Positions 18,774 to 28,818 of a DNA stretch of 64,000 bases are shown piece by piece. Made by a program: the position numbers and the translations under genes. Location: contig NZ_JABWSY010000006.1 of NCBI RefSeq assembly GCF_013396335.1, positions 62,001 through 126,000 on the forward strand, written 5' to 3'. Under the pieces are notes generated by a model. That model was given only the letters and a program-made list of their open reading frames with translations, had not been told where the DNA came from and ran no database searches. How positions within the stretch are numbered: position 1 is the stretch's first letter; each line of letters starts with the position of its first letter. Source of the DNA: Bacillus sp. EB106-08-02-XG196 (lineage in GTDB: Bacteria > Bacillota > Bacilli > Bacillales > Cytobacillaceae).

Positions 18774-19051
18774 AAAATGACCCCCTTTCACCTTCATCAA
18801 AAGGACAAATATAGGTATTCGCCCGCAGATGTATTACAGAATATGAATCTGCATTAAAGTGGTGAAAGGGTTTTGAATAAATATTAAACGTAAAAACGAC
18901 TTTTTTTTGACACTTTTCATCGTAAGCTATACACAAATAGGATTAATCGATATAGTGAGAACTGTGTTATGTACACTATGAAGTTTTTAATTTTATGCTA
19001 CATATATTAGAATATAATTAGACATGTCTTTCGAAAGGTGGATTTATTTAG

Positions 19052-20098
19052 ATGACGAAGCAAATCAATGAAACATTTTTAAAAGCAGCAAGAGGGGAAC
19101 AAACAGACCATGTACCTGTTTGGTTTATGCGTCAGGCAGGACGTTCGCAGCCAGAATATAGAGAGATTAAAGAAAAATACTCTTTGTTTGAAATTACTCA
19201 CCAGCCTGAACTGTGTGCGTATGTTACCCGTCTTCCAGTTGAGCAGTACAATGTTGACGCGGCTATTTTATATAAAGATATCATGACTCCGCTTCCAGCG
19301 ATTGGAATGCAGGTGGAAATAAAGTCTGGGATTGGACCTGTTATTGATAACCCAATCACATCATTAGCAGATGTTGAAAAACTTGGTGAAATTTATCCTG
19401 AGCAGGACGTACCATATGTTTTAGATACGATTAAATTATTAACTCAAGAACAATTGTCTGTTCCGTTAATTGGATTTTCTGGGGCTCCTTTTACACTTGC
19501 AAGTTACATGATCGAAGGCGGACCTTCTAAAAACTATAATAAGACAAAAGCTTTTATGTACTCTGAGCCTAAAGCATGGTTTGCTTTAATGGAAAAACTT
19601 GCTGATATGATTATTACATATGTGAAATCACAAATTAAGGCTGGAGCTAAAGCGATTCAAATCTTTGATTCTTGGGTTGGTGCCTTGAATGTTGAGGACT
19701 ACCGCTACTTTATTAAGCCGGTCATGAATAGAATTTTCACAGAACTGAAAGAAGAGAATGCTCCACTTATTATGTTTGGCGTAGGTGCGAGCCATCTTGC
19801 TTTAGAGTGGAATGACCTTCCGCTTGATGTCGTTGGATTAGACTGGCGTTTGCCGATTCAACAAGCTAGAGAATTAGGAATTCAAAAAACCGTTCAAGGT
19901 AATCTTGACCCAGCAATCCTGTTAGCACCTTGGGAAGTGATTGAAGAAAGAGCTAAAGTCATTCTAGATCAAGGCATGGCTCAGGGAGGCTATATCTTTA
20001 ATCTTGGCCATGGCGTATTCCCGTCCGTTAACCCTGAAACGTTAAAAAGATTAACCTCATTTGTTCATGAGTATTCCGCAGCAAAACGCAGCAGATAA
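19052..20098 (+). CDS. hemE: Uroporphyrinogen decarboxylase HemE
   Basis: Decarboxylates the four acetate side chains of uroporphyrinogen III to give coproporphyrinogen III. The signature WFMRQAGR near residue 24 carries the substrate-binding Arg residues; [17 protein letters not shown] and FDSWVGAL are further conserved blocks. 348 residues is normal. CGAAAGGTGG lies before the ATG. First gene of the hemEHY set. Confidence 0.97.
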   Translation: MTKQINETFLKAARGEQTDHVPVWFMRQAGRSQPEYREIKEKYSLFEITHQPELCAYVTRLPVEQYNVDAAILYKDIMTPLPAIGMQVEIKSGIGPVIDNPITSLADVEKLGEIYPEQDVPYVLDTIKLLTQEQLSVPLIGFSGAPFTLASYMIEGGPSKNYNKTKAFMYSEPKAWFALMEKLADMIITYVKSQIKAGAKAIQIFDSWVGALNVEDYRYFIKPVMNRIFTELKEENAPLIMFGVGASHLALEWNDLPLDVVGLDWRLPIQQARELGIQKTVQGNLDPAILLAPWEVIEERAKVILDQGMAQGGYIFNLGHGVFPSVNPETLKRLTSFVHEYSAAKRSR

Positions 20099-20167
20099 AA
20101 CCGCTATTTGAGTGCTAATATTGGTAAGAAAGCTGTTTTTTTGGCACAATATAATATGCATGAAAAA

Positions 20168-20196
20168 AGAGGGCCCTAAACACTTAGCGGCCCTCT
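20168..20196. other. Hairpin in the hemE-hemH gap
   Basis: AGAGGGCC (20168-20175) pairs perfectly with GGCCCTCT (20189-20196). A run of A precedes it, so only the minus strand would have the U run of a terminator. On the plus strand it may be an mRNA hairpin that separates hemE from hemH. Confidence 0.5.
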
Positions 20197-20270
20197 AAAT
20201 CCGAATGAGGCCATTTTAAGGTCTTAAGATTTGGGATAGGGCAACGAGACTTAAAAACGAGGTGCGAATG

Positions 20271-21203
20271 ATGACTAAAAAGAAAATGGGATTACTCGTA
20301 ATGGCATACGGAACCCCATATCAATTAGATGACTTAGAACGATACTATACACATATACGGCATGGCAGAAAGCCCACTCCAGAAATGATTGAAGAGTTAC
20401 GAAGCCGCTACGAAGCAATAGGCGGTATATCACCTCTTGCAAAGATTACAATAGAGCAGGCTGAAAAACTAGAAGAACATTTAAATCAGATCCAGGATGA
20501 TATAGAGTTTAAAATGTACCTTGGCTTAAAGCATATAGAACCATTTATCGAAGATGCTGTTAAGGAAATGCATGCAGATGGGATTAACGAGGCTGTTAGT
20601 ATTGTCTTAGCACCGCATTTTTCAACATTTAGTATTAAATCTTATAATAACAGAGCAAAGGAAGAAGCCGAAAAACTCGGTGGCATTAACATCACATCCA
20701 TTGACAGCTGGTATGATGAACCTAAGTTTATTACCTACTGGGTAGAAAAGTTAAAAGGAATTTATGAGCAAATGCCTCAAGAAGAAAAAGATAACGCTAT
20801 GATGATTGTCTCCGCTCATAGTCTTCCTGAGAAGATTTTGCAATTTGGAGACCCATATCCAAGTCAGCTTCAAGAAACAGCTGATTTAATTGCAAAGCAA
20901 GCTGGAATAAGTAAGTATGCGATTGGCTGGCAAAGTGCGGGAAATACACCAGATCCTTGGTTGGGACCAGATGTTCAGGATTTAACTCGGGACTTGGCGA
21001 AAGAACACCCATACAAAGCATTTGTTTATGCACCTGTCGGCTTTGTTTGTGAACATTTAGAAGTACTCTATGATAACGACTATGAATGCAAAATAGCAGC
21101 TGAGGAAGTTGGGGCGAGTTATTATCGTCCTGCAATGCCAAACGCACATGATGATCTAATTGATGCAATGTCTACTGTTATTTTAAAAAGATTAGCCAAC
21201 TGA
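20271..21203 (+). CDS. hemH: Ferrochelatase HemH (coproporphyrin type)
   Basis: Inserts ferrous iron; in Bacillaceae the substrate is coproporphyrin III. The sequence is textbook Bacillus ferrochelatase: [36 protein letters not shown] with the catalytic His, SAHSLPEKI and DNDYECK. I choose the ATG at 20271, with GAGGTG 8 bases upstream, giving MTKKKMG as in relatives; an ATG at 20268 and a GTG at 20262 are in frame. Confidence 0.96.
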   Translation: MTKKKMGLLVMAYGTPYQLDDLERYYTHIRHGRKPTPEMIEELRSRYEAIGGISPLAKITIEQAEKLEEHLNQIQDDIEFKMYLGLKHIEPFIEDAVKEMHADGINEAVSIVLAPHFSTFSIKSYNNRAKEEAEKLGGINITSIDSWYDEPKFITYWVEKLKGIYEQMPQEEKDNAMMIVSAHSLPEKILQFGDPYPSQLQETADLIAKQAGISKYAIGWQSAGNTPDPWLGPDVQDLTRDLAKEHPYKAFVYAPVGFVCEHLEVLYDNDYECKIAAEEVGASYYRPAMPNAHDDLIDAMSTVILKRLAN

Positions 21204-21236
21204 TCAGAATCGTAAAAAGAAAGAAGGTCGATATCC

Positions 21237-22658
21237 GTGGCGGAAGAAAAACAGAAGGTAGCCATCATTGGGGGAGGAATTGCCGGGCTTACTGCAGCAT
21301 ACTACCTTCAAAAAATTATCAATGAAAAAAAGCTGCCTATCGAAATCAAACTTATTGAAGCATCTCACCGTCTCGGAGGTAAAATGCAAACCGTGATAAG
21401 GGACGGTTTTACCATTGAAAGAGGTCCTGATTCCTTCCTTGCTAGAAAAGTGAGCATGATTAGACTTGCAAAGGAAGTAGGAATGGAGGAACAATTAGTT
21501 TCTAATTCAACAGGGAAATCTTATGTCCTTGTTGATGACAAGCTTCATTCAATGCCTGGGGGTTCAATAATGGGAATCCCAACTGAAATAGGGCCTTTTA
21601 TTACAACAGGGTTATTCTCGATTCCAGGGAAGGTCAGAGCAGCTGCAGATTTTATATTACCGAGATCACCAGGTAATAGGGACCAGTCTTTAGGAGAATT
21701 CTTTCGAAGAAGGTTAGGCGATGAGGTGGTTGAGAATCTAATTGAACCGTTATTATCAGGAATTTACGCCGGTGATATCGATCAAATGAGCTTAATGTCG
21801 ACCTTCCCACAATTCTATGAGGTGGAACAAAAGCACCGGAGCCTCATTTTAGGGATGAAAAAGGTCTCACCTGCAAAACCGAAAACCCAAGAACCTGCCG
21901 AGAAGAATAAGGGTGTTTTTTTAACCTTTAAATCTGGCCTGCAGTCCTTTGCTGAGGCGATTGAAGCGAAGCTAGACCCTAATTCCATCCTGAAAGGGCA
22001 TCGGGTTGATAAAATAACAAAGCCAAATAAGCAGTATGAGCTTTATCTAAATAACGGTGAAACATTAGCTGCTGATTGTGTTGTTGCAGCAACACCACAT
22101 AAAATTACGCAATCGATGTTCTCAGACTATCATTTTTTTGATCCATTTAAGTCAGTCCCGTCCACATCTGTTGCCACGGTGGCCCTTGCATTTCCTGAAG
22201 AAGCCATAAAAAAGGATATTGATGGAACAGGATTTGTTGTTTCTAGGAATGGTGATTATTCTATTACTGCCTGTACTTGGACACATAAAAAGTGGGAACA
22301 CTCTACTCCGAAGGGTAAAGTGCTGCTGCGCTGTTATGTAGGAAGAGCCGGGGACGAAACAATCGTTGAACTTTCTGATGATAGGATTATTAAGATTGTA
22401 CTTGATGATTTAAGCAGGACAATGGAGATTGGAATGCAGCCTGATTTTGCCATCGTTTCACGCTGGAAAGATTCAATGCCGCAATACACTGTGGGTCATA
22501 AACAGCGCCTCGAGTCCATTAGAAACCATATTAAATCTGAACTGCCTGGAGTCTTTTTAGCCAGTGCATCCTTCGGCGGTGTCGGACTTCCTGATTGTAT
22601 AGACCAGGGTGAGGAAGCTGTAAAAGGTGTATTAGAGTATCTTAACGTAAATCAATGA
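21237..22658 (+). CDS. hemY: Coproporphyrinogen III oxidase HemY/CgoX
   Basis: An FAD-dependent, oxygen-using oxidase of the six-electron step in the coproporphyrin-dependent heme pathway of Firmicutes. The FAD motif GGGIAGLTAAYYL lies near the N-terminus, RLGGKMQT follows, and the C-terminal block ASFGGVGLPDCIDQG closes the FAD site. 473 residues. It starts with GTG after AAGAAGGT, 33 bases after hemH. Confidence 0.95.
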   Translation: MAEEKQKVAIIGGGIAGLTAAYYLQKIINEKKLPIEIKLIEASHRLGGKMQTVIRDGFTIERGPDSFLARKVSMIRLAKEVGMEEQLVSNSTGKSYVLVDDKLHSMPGGSIMGIPTEIGPFITTGLFSIPGKVRAAADFILPRSPGNRDQSLGEFFRRRLGDEVVENLIEPLLSGIYAGDIDQMSLMSTFPQFYEVEQKHRSLILGMKKVSPAKPKTQEPAEKNKGVFLTFKSGLQSFAEAIEAKLDPNSILKGHRVDKITKPNKQYELYLNNGETLAADCVVAATPHKITQSMFSDYHFFDPFKSVPSTSVATVALAFPEEAIKKDIDGTGFVVSRNGDYSITACTWTHKKWEHSTPKGKVLLRCYVGRAGDETIVELSDDRIIKIVLDDLSRTMEIGMQPDFAIVSRWKDSMPQYTVGHKQRLESIRNHIKSELPGVFLASASFGGVGLPDCIDQGEEAVKGVLEYLNVNQ

Positions 22659-22660
22659 AC

Positions 22661-22693
22661 CGGAAGCTGTTTTAATAATAGCTTCTTTTTTTA
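22661..22693 (+). terminator. Terminator after hemY
   Basis: GAAGCT (22663-22668) pairs with AGCTTC (22680-22685), followed by seven T. Confidence 0.75.
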
Positions 22694-22711
22694 TAAAAAG
22701 GAGGCACTTAG

Positions 22712-23446
22712 TTGAAGTTGACAATTATTGGTTTTTGGGGTGGATATCCGAAACAAAATGGTGCAAGTTCTGGATACTTACTTGAACATGAAGGTTTTAA
22801 ACTATTAATGGATTGTGGCAGTGGTGTTCTTGCGAAAATGCAAAATATTGTTGAGCCTGAAGAGCTTGATGCGTTGTTAATCTCCCATTATCATCCAGAT
22901 CATATTGCAGATATTGGTGTATTACAGCATGCCCGCTTAATTCAGGGCTTTTTAGGCAAGAGTTTTCCGACCCTGCCTATCTATGGACCTTCCTATGACC
23001 AAACAGAATTTGCAAAATTAACCTATAAAGAAATTACAAAGGGAATGGCCTATTCGCCTAATGAGGTTCTTACTGTCGGACCATTTCAGGTTTCCTTCTT
23101 AAAAACAGACCATCCAGTACCTTGCTATGCAATGAGAATAGAGGTGAATGGAAAATCAATCGTTTATACAGGTGACAGCTCCTTCAAAGAAGAATTTATT
23201 GAGTTTGGTAAAGATGCGGATTTATTATTATGTGAATGTAATTTCTATCAGCATCAAAATGGGAAGTCTGCAGGTCATATGAATAGCATGGATGCAGGGG
23301 GATTTGCAGCAAGAGCAGGAGTTAAACAATTAATTCTAACCCATCTTCCTCATTACGGAGATCTATCAAAGCTTATCAGTGAGGCAAGCTCTGAATATAC
23401 TGGTATAATAAAACTTGCAGAAGAATTTCAAACCATTTCACTATAG
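22712..23446 (+). CDS. yhfI: Metallo-beta-lactamase-fold hydrolase YhfI
   Basis: A 244-residue MBL-fold protein related to the RNase Z branch. The zinc motif HYHPDH (59-64) is intact, and later ligands are in TDHP, YTGDSS and ILTHLPH. It starts with TTG directly after an AAGGAGG site. The physiological substrate is unknown. It probably forms a two-gene unit with lplJ. Confidence 0.88.
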   Translation: MKLTIIGFWGGYPKQNGASSGYLLEHEGFKLLMDCGSGVLAKMQNIVEPEELDALLISHYHPDHIADIGVLQHARLIQGFLGKSFPTLPIYGPSYDQTEFAKLTYKEITKGMAYSPNEVLTVGPFQVSFLKTDHPVPCYAMRIEVNGKSIVYTGDSSFKEEFIEFGKDADLLLCECNFYQHQNGKSAGHMNSMDAGGFAARAGVKQLILTHLPHYGDLSKLISEASSEYTGIIKLAEEFQTISL

Positions 23447-23462
23447 GAAAGGGAAGGATAGT

Positions 23463-24449
23463 ATGTTATTTATCGATAATAAAGGCATCACCGATCCACG
23501 TATAAATCTCGCCATTGAAGAGTATGCCTTGAAAAATCTTGATATCAATGAAACGTATTTATTATTTTACATAAATGAGCCGTCGATTATCATTGGGAAA
23601 AACCAGAATTCAATAGAAGAAATCAATACGGAGTATGTTGAAAGCAATGGGATACATGTGGTACGCAGATTGTCTGGCGGCGGAGCGGTATATCATGATC
23701 TTGGCAACCTAAATTATAGCTTTATTACAAAAGATGACGGAGACAGCTTTCACAATTTCCGCAAATTTACAGAACCGGTTATTGCAGCTCTTAAACAGAT
23801 GGGGATAAATGCAGAATTAAGCGGCAGAAATGATATTTTAGCTGAAGGAAGGAAAATATCCGGGAATGCCCAATTCTCAACAAAGGGCCGAATGTTCACT
23901 CATGGAACGCTCCTTTTTAATTCGGAAATGGATCATATTGTCTCCGCTTTAAGGGTGAAAAAGGATAAAATTGAATCTAAGGGAATTAAATCAGTCCGCA
24001 GCAGAGTGGCTAATATTTCAGAATTTTTGACAGAGAAAATATCTGTTGAAGAGTTTCGTTCTGCCTTGTTGAAGTTTATTTTTCAAGGCGAAGAAGTAAC
24101 GGAGTATGTGCTTACGGAAGAGGATTGGGAGAAAATTCACCAGCTTTCTAAGGAACGCTATCAAAATTGGGACTGGAACTATGGGAAATCGCCAAAGTTT
24201 AATCTCCAGCATTCCCACCGGTTCCCTGTGGGGCAAATTGATGTTCGATTAGATGTGGATAAAGGTATTATTGAAAACTGTAAAATATATGGTGACTTTT
24301 TTGGCGTTGGCGATGTAAGTGAGATTGAGAATAAACTGAAGCATGTTCGCTACGAAAAGGTAGAATTAGAAGCAGCACTTAACGATATTGACACATCCTA
24401 TTATTTTGGAAATATTTCAAAAGAAGAATTCATCAACTTAATTTATTAA
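23463..24449 (+). CDS. lplJ: Lipoate-protein ligase LplJ
   Basis: Activates scavenged lipoate with ATP and attaches it to lipoyl domains. The lipoate-binding motif RRLSGGGAVYHD (68-79) and the block GRKISGNAQ with the active-site lysine near 131 are present. I use the ATG at 23463 with GGAAGGAT upstream, giving 328 residues, the family size; a longer upstream frame overlaps yhfI and has no reason to be translated. Confidence 0.94.
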   Translation: MLFIDNKGITDPRINLAIEEYALKNLDINETYLLFYINEPSIIIGKNQNSIEEINTEYVESNGIHVVRRLSGGGAVYHDLGNLNYSFITKDDGDSFHNFRKFTEPVIAALKQMGINAELSGRNDILAEGRKISGNAQFSTKGRMFTHGTLLFNSEMDHIVSALRVKKDKIESKGIKSVRSRVANISEFLTEKISVEEFRSALLKFIFQGEEVTEYVLTEEDWEKIHQLSKERYQNWDWNYGKSPKFNLQHSHRFPVGQIDVRLDVDKGIIENCKIYGDFFGVGDVSEIENKLKHVRYEKVELEAALNDIDTSYYFGNISKEEFINLIY

Positions 24450-24453
24450 AGCA

Positions 24454-24487
24454 GAAAACACGGTGAGAATAAATCACCGTGTTTTCT
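24454..24487 (+). terminator. Terminator after lplJ
   Basis: AAAACACGGTGA pairs perfectly with TCACCGTGTTTT around a 7-base loop. Confidence 0.9.
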
Positions 24488-24632
24488 TGCCTATTTTAGT
24501 GTTAATTGAATAACGTTTACTGTTCTTCTGTACAAATTATTTGAAATGTTGTGTATGGTCATAAACAAATCTATATATCCTTCATAACATATAGGGCATT
24601 AATCTTTTTCAGGGGAAATCGGAGTGAGGAGA

Positions 24633-25853
24633 ATGAAAACAATCATTTTTATCGGATTAAATAAATCCGGGTCCAGCAGAGATGCTGTAAAAGCTGCAAT
24701 GGATTTAGGATATTATACAGTTGTTTTTACTGATCAGGAAAAACAAATCGAGCAAAGAAGTGAATATCAGGAAGTTCATCAACTCACTCTTGTGAATCCC
24801 ATTAATAGGGAAGAATTAATAGAACCAATAAGTTTATTGCAGGAGAGTGGAAATGAAATTGTCTTAATCACTAGTTTTGTAGATAGCTATGTTCGAATCG
24901 CTTCTGCACTCGCTGATAAATTTTGTGATAACCTTTTATCAACGGAGGCCATTGCGATTATGGAAAATAAGGAAAATACAAGAAATTTCTTCTCGAACCA
25001 ATCCTTTACACCTAGATTTAAAGTAATTTCGCAGGGTATTCAGCTGCCATTTATGCTTTCCCATCGTAAAATAAAATTTCCAGTCGTAGTAAAGTGTGCT
25101 TCATCGACTGGATCAAAAGATGTTCTATTTGCATCAAACATGAGAAAATTAGAGAACTGTGTGGTCAGACTGCAAACGAAAAACCCTAATGAAACCATTC
25201 TTATTGAAGAATATATAGAAGGCGATCAATACTTAGTGGAGGTCCTAGTTTCCGAGGGGCAAATCCTAATAGGCGCTATAATAAAGCAGGAAATAACAAA
25301 GGGGAGACGATTTATTGTTACCGGGTACGGTGTATTGGCAGAAGTACCTTCGTATTTAGAAGAAAGTTTACGGGATGTGATTGATACCATTGTTTCATCC
25401 TTAAATCTTAAAACAGGTGCCTTTCATTTAGAGTTAAGATTAACGGACGAAGGCTGGAAACTTATTGAAATTAATCCGAGAATTTCTGGCGGAGCGATGA
25501 ACAAGATGATCCAAACAGCTTTTGGTTATAGCTTAGTAGAAGAAACGCTAAAAATGTTAGTTGGAGAATCCCCATCACTAGACAAGCGCACAAATTATTT
25601 CGTTTATACTCAACACCTAATTCTTGAATCCAGCGGCATTTTAGAAAAGGTCACAGGTAAGGGAAGGGCAGCGGATACACCTGGAGTGGAAGAAGTATAT
25701 GTAAAGCCAAAAATAGGAACCTACCTCACTCCGCCATTATCTATGGGGCACCGTTATGCATATGTTATTGCAAAAGGAACTACGATGGAAGAAGCCCAAA
25801 TTATAGCGAAGCAAGCAGCCAATGAAATTACCTTTCACTTAAAACAAGAATAA
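24633..25853 (+). CDS. ATP-grasp domain ligase, substrate unknown
   Basis: A predicted ATP-dependent carboxylate-amine/thiol ligase of 406 residues. An N-terminal Rossmann-like domain (KTIIFIGLNKSG) is followed by the ATP-grasp fold: KFPVVVKCASSTGSKDV (ATP-binding Lys and loop), ILIEEYIEGDQYLVEV, and the metal-binding end HLELRLTDEGWKLIEINPRISGG. The C-terminal 80 residues resemble the extra domain of dipeptide-ligase-like enzymes. It is a single-gene unit between lplJ and lcfB, so context gives no substrate. GGAG at 24621 supports the ATG at 24633. Confidence 0.8.
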   Translation: MKTIIFIGLNKSGSSRDAVKAAMDLGYYTVVFTDQEKQIEQRSEYQEVHQLTLVNPINREELIEPISLLQESGNEIVLITSFVDSYVRIASALADKFCDNLLSTEAIAIMENKENTRNFFSNQSFTPRFKVISQGIQLPFMLSHRKIKFPVVVKCASSTGSKDVLFASNMRKLENCVVRLQTKNPNETILIEEYIEGDQYLVEVLVSEGQILIGAIIKQEITKGRRFIVTGYGVLAEVPSYLEESLRDVIDTIVSSLNLKTGAFHLELRLTDEGWKLIEINPRISGGAMNKMIQTAFGYSLVEETLKMLVGESPSLDKRTNYFVYTQHLILESSGILEKVTGKGRAADTPGVEEVYVKPKIGTYLTPPLSMGHRYAYVIAKGTTMEEAQIIAKQAANEITFHLKQE

Positions 25854-25854
25854 A

Positions 25855-25888
25855 AAGGAACTCCATAATCAGTATGGGGTTCTTTTTT
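25855..25888 (+). terminator. Terminator after the ATP-grasp gene
   Basis: GGAACTCCATA and TATGGGGTTC form an imperfect stem followed by six T. Confidence 0.8.
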
Positions 25889-25984
25889 AGTGGAAGTGGG
25901 AAAGGAATGAAATCTCTAAAATTTTATGCTTGTATACTTAAATTTCTTTAAATATAATATATTTAGAAAATTATTATTATTAGG

Positions 25985-26002
25985 TGAATGAGTATTCATT
26001 CA
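25985..26002. promoter_or_regulatory. FadR operator upstream of lcfB
   Basis: TGAATGAGTATTCATTCA is a near-perfect palindrome and agrees at 17 of 18 positions with the B. subtilis FadR consensus TGAATGAMTANTCATTCA as I remember it. It lies just upstream of the lcfB ribosome site, downstream of an AT-rich promoter-like stretch. FadR would repress lcfB until long-chain acyl-CoA is present. Confidence 0.85.
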
Positions 26003-26018
26003 CAAAAGGAGGGAAATT

Positions 26019-27575
26019 ATGAATATATCATCAAAACTTCAAGAAACTGCTAGAGAGTCAGCCAGCAAAACTGCTTATTATTTTATGGGACAAGGTACTA
26101 CATACGCTGAATTGGATGGAGCGATTACAAAGTTTGCTTCTGGCTTAGAAAAATTAGGAGTAAAGCAAGGGGACCATATTGCTTTATTACTGGGAAACAC
26201 ACCGCATTTTGTTATTGGTTTATACGGGGCATTACGGTTAGGGGCTACAGTGATTCCTGTTAATCCTATATACACAGCAGATGAGATTGGATATATATTA
26301 AATAACGGTGATGTAAAGCTTGTAGTCGCGCTGGATATGGCCATCCCTCTAGCTGAAAAAGTACATGCCTTCTTGCCTAAGGTAGAGAATTTTGTATTCT
26401 GTGAAACTAGTGAAAATGGAATGGCTAAGCATAATATTGAATCACTTACCCTTTACCCTAAAATGAAATCGTTTACAAAAGTGGTTGCGTCAGGTGACCT
26501 CTCCTTTAAAGGACCTGAGCTGCTGGATGATGACACCGCCATTATTCTTTATACCTCTGGAACCACAGGGAAACCAAAAGGTGCAATGCTAACGCACAAA
26601 AATTTATACAGCAATGCCAGTGATGTCGGCGATTATTTAAAGATGAATGAACAAGACCGCGTCATCACGACTCTTCCTATGTTCCATGTATTCTGCTTAA
26701 CGGTAGCTTTAAATGCACCATTGTTGAGTGGTGCAACCATCTTGATCGCACCAAGATTTAGTCCTAAGGAAATTTTTGATTTGGCAAGAGAGTATGAAGC
26801 AACTGTTTTTGCTGGAGTACCAACCATGTATAATTTCCTTTATCAATATCCAGAGGCTAATCCAGATGATTTCAAATCATTAAGGTTATGTATTTCTGGA
26901 GGTGCCTCCTTACCTGTTGCGCTGCTTACTAATTTTGAAAAGAAATTTAATGTCACGGTATCAGAGGGGTATGGTTTGTCGGAGGCTTCACCGGTTACCT
27001 GTTTTAATCCGCTAGATCGCCCGCGAAAGGCTGGTTCTATTGGAACGTCTATTCTTCATGTTGAAAACAAAATAGTTAATGAACTTGGGGAGGAACTTCC
27101 TGTTGGAGAAGTTGGTGAATTAATTGTTTCTGGTCCGAATGTCATGAAAGGCTATTATAAAATGCCGGAAGAATCTGCTGCAGCCATCCGTGAAGGCTGG
27201 CTATATACAGGGGACTTGGCAAGAATGGATGAAGAGGGCTATTTCTATATCGTTGATAGAAAGAAAGATTTGATAATAGTAGGCGGGTATAATGTTTATC
27301 CTCGTGAGGTCGAAGAAGTCCTTTATAACCATCCAGATGTAGTAGAAGTGGCCGTACTCGGGGAACCAGATTCGGATCTCGGTGAATCAGTAAAATGCTT
27401 TGTAGTAAGGAAAAATCCAAATACAACCGAAGAGTATTTACTTGAGTATTGTAGAAAACACTTAGCGAAGTATAAAGTTCCTTCTTCGATTGAGTTCTTA
27501 GAAGAACTTCCAAAAAACACAACCGGGAAAATTTTGCGAAGGGCACTAAAAACTCAAATTACTCAGACCGTATAA
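26019..27575 (+). CDS. lcfB: Long-chain fatty-acid CoA ligase LcfB
   Basis: Activates long-chain fatty acids for beta-oxidation through an acyl-adenylate. The AMP-binding P-loop [10 protein letters not shown] is near residue 177, GYGLSEASP forms the A5 motif, and [22 protein letters not shown] and [11 protein letters not shown] carry the catalytic lysine region. 518 residues, close to B. subtilis LcfB. The FadR site upstream fits induction by fatty acids. AAGGAGG precedes the ATG. Confidence 0.95.
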   Translation: MNISSKLQETARESASKTAYYFMGQGTTYAELDGAITKFASGLEKLGVKQGDHIALLLGNTPHFVIGLYGALRLGATVIPVNPIYTADEIGYILNNGDVKLVVALDMAIPLAEKVHAFLPKVENFVFCETSENGMAKHNIESLTLYPKMKSFTKVVASGDLSFKGPELLDDDTAIILYTSGTTGKPKGAMLTHKNLYSNASDVGDYLKMNEQDRVITTLPMFHVFCLTVALNAPLLSGATILIAPRFSPKEIFDLAREYEATVFAGVPTMYNFLYQYPEANPDDFKSLRLCISGGASLPVALLTNFEKKFNVTVSEGYGLSEASPVTCFNPLDRPRKAGSIGTSILHVENKIVNELGEELPVGEVGELIVSGPNVMKGYYKMPEESAAAIREGWLYTGDLARMDEEGYFYIVDRKKDLIIVGGYNVYPREVEEVLYNHPDVVEVAVLGEPDSDLGESVKCFVVRKNPNTTEEYLLEYCRKHLAKYKVPSSIEFLEELPKNTTGKILRRALKTQITQTV

Positions 27576-27695
27576 AGACATGATAGATATAAGGAAAATA
27601 ACATGGCTGAATCCTGGCCATGTTTTTTTATTTCATTCTTTCTGAAAATTTGATAAAATTTATTTTTGAACTATGCAGAGAGAAGGGATAATAAA

Positions 27696-28427
27696 GTGTC
27701 TGAGTTTGCTATCGGAAAGGAATCATCTGAATTTAAAAAGGGTCTGCATGCAGGGATAAGCATTGGGATTGGATATTTTCCGATTGCATTGACGTTTGGC
27801 CTCCTTGCTAAAACAACTGGACTATCTATATATGAATCTGTGTTAATGAGTATGATAGTGTTTGCAGGCGCTTCACAGTATATTTCATTAAGCTTGATTG
27901 CCTATGGGACGGGGATACTTGAAATTGTTTTAACAACCTTTATCGTAAACATTCGCCATTTTCTAATGTCGACAACTTTAAATGAAAAATGTGAAGATGA
28001 CCATCTTGGGAATAAAATGGTTTATTCATTTGGAATTACCGATGAGACATTTTCAGTCGTGGCTACCAAAGAAGGAACAGCTTCGACTGGATTCATGTTT
28101 GGGGTAAATTTATTGGCGTATTCAAGCTGGGTTATATTTACTGGGGTTGGTCATTTGATAGGGGCAAGTCTTCCTCAAACGTTACAAGAAAGTATGGGAA
28201 TTGCCCTCTATGCGATGTTTGTGGGTCTCTTGGTACCATCTTTGAAAAAAAGTGGTAAGGTGTTATTTCTAGCTGCACTTGCCGCAATCTTTAATTCAAT
28301 TTTTACGCTTGGCGGCATGATGGCACAAGGATGGTCAATTGTGACTTCAACGATTCTGTCTGCTGTTTTGATGGAGTTGATTGAGATGGTGAAGGCAAAG
28401 CATGGGGGTGTTAACGATGAAAAGTGA
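27696..28427 (+). CDS. AzlC-like branched-chain amino acid permease subunit
   Basis: The larger membrane subunit of an AzlCD-type exporter for branched-chain amino acids or analogues. It has 243 residues and several helices, with the family block FAGASQYISLSL and the NIRHFLMS stretch. The GTG at 27696 is favoured by AGAAGGGAT; the frame is open further upstream to 27666 without a ribosome site. It overlaps its small partner by 11 bases. Confidence 0.87.
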   Translation: MSEFAIGKESSEFKKGLHAGISIGIGYFPIALTFGLLAKTTGLSIYESVLMSMIVFAGASQYISLSLIAYGTGILEIVLTTFIVNIRHFLMSTTLNEKCEDDHLGNKMVYSFGITDETFSVVATKEGTASTGFMFGVNLLAYSSWVIFTGVGHLIGASLPQTLQESMGIALYAMFVGLLVPSLKKSGKVLFLAALAAIFNSIFTLGGMMAQGWSIVTSTILSAVLMELIEMVKAKHGGVNDEK

Positions 28428-28725
28428 AATACTTTGGATGATTATTGGGATGGGTTTAGTTACATATATACCAAGGATGCTTCCATTTGTATTGTTTAAA
28501 GGTAAGGAGCTTCCTCCCTTTATCCAAGGTGTGCTAAAAAACGTCCCATATGCAACATTGGGAGCATTAATTTTCCCAGCAATCCTTTTGCTGCAAAAGG
28601 ATGATATCTGGTATGGAATAGCAGGTGCTGCCGCCGCATTTGCTGCTGCTTTCTTAGGGGCAAATGTCATTATTGTGGTATTAGGTTCAATCACAGTCCT
28701 TGCCCTATATTCTTATTTTCTATAA
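28417..28725 (+). CDS. AzlD-like small permease subunit
   Basis: The small partner of the AzlC-like protein, 102 residues with about four hydrophobic helices. The blocks VTYIPRMLPF and FIQGVLKNVPYATLGALIFP are typical of AzlD. The ATG at 28417 has GGGGGTG in front, inside the end of the upstream gene, so the two are translationally coupled. Confidence 0.87.
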   Translation: MKSEILWMIIGMGLVTYIPRMLPFVLFKGKELPPFIQGVLKNVPYATLGALIFPAILLLQKDDIWYGIAGAAAAFAAAFLGANVIIVVLGSITVLALYSYFL

Positions 28726-28748
28726 GTCGGTAAATCCGGCTTTTTTTG
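28724..28748 (+). terminator. Terminator after the AzlCD pair
   Basis: A short GTCGG/CCGGC stem overlapping the stop codon is followed by seven T. Confidence 0.65.
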
Positions 28749-28818
28749 TTCTAAAAATTATCTTTATAACTAAACTATGTATAGAGAGGTTGTACAAAAA
28801 GGAGGGACAACACATTAA

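Noticed and set aside
18990..19030. Possible PerR-like box (TTAGAATATAATTAG) before hemE
   Set aside because: It matches the PerR palindrome too poorly to claim.
23415..23462. Upstream extension of lplJ
   Set aside because: It overlaps yhfI, has no ribosome site, and the ATG at 23463 gives the family-length protein.
27142..27546. 134-codon minus-strand frame within lcfB
   Set aside because: Shadow of a strongly conserved CoA ligase; no ribosome site or family match.
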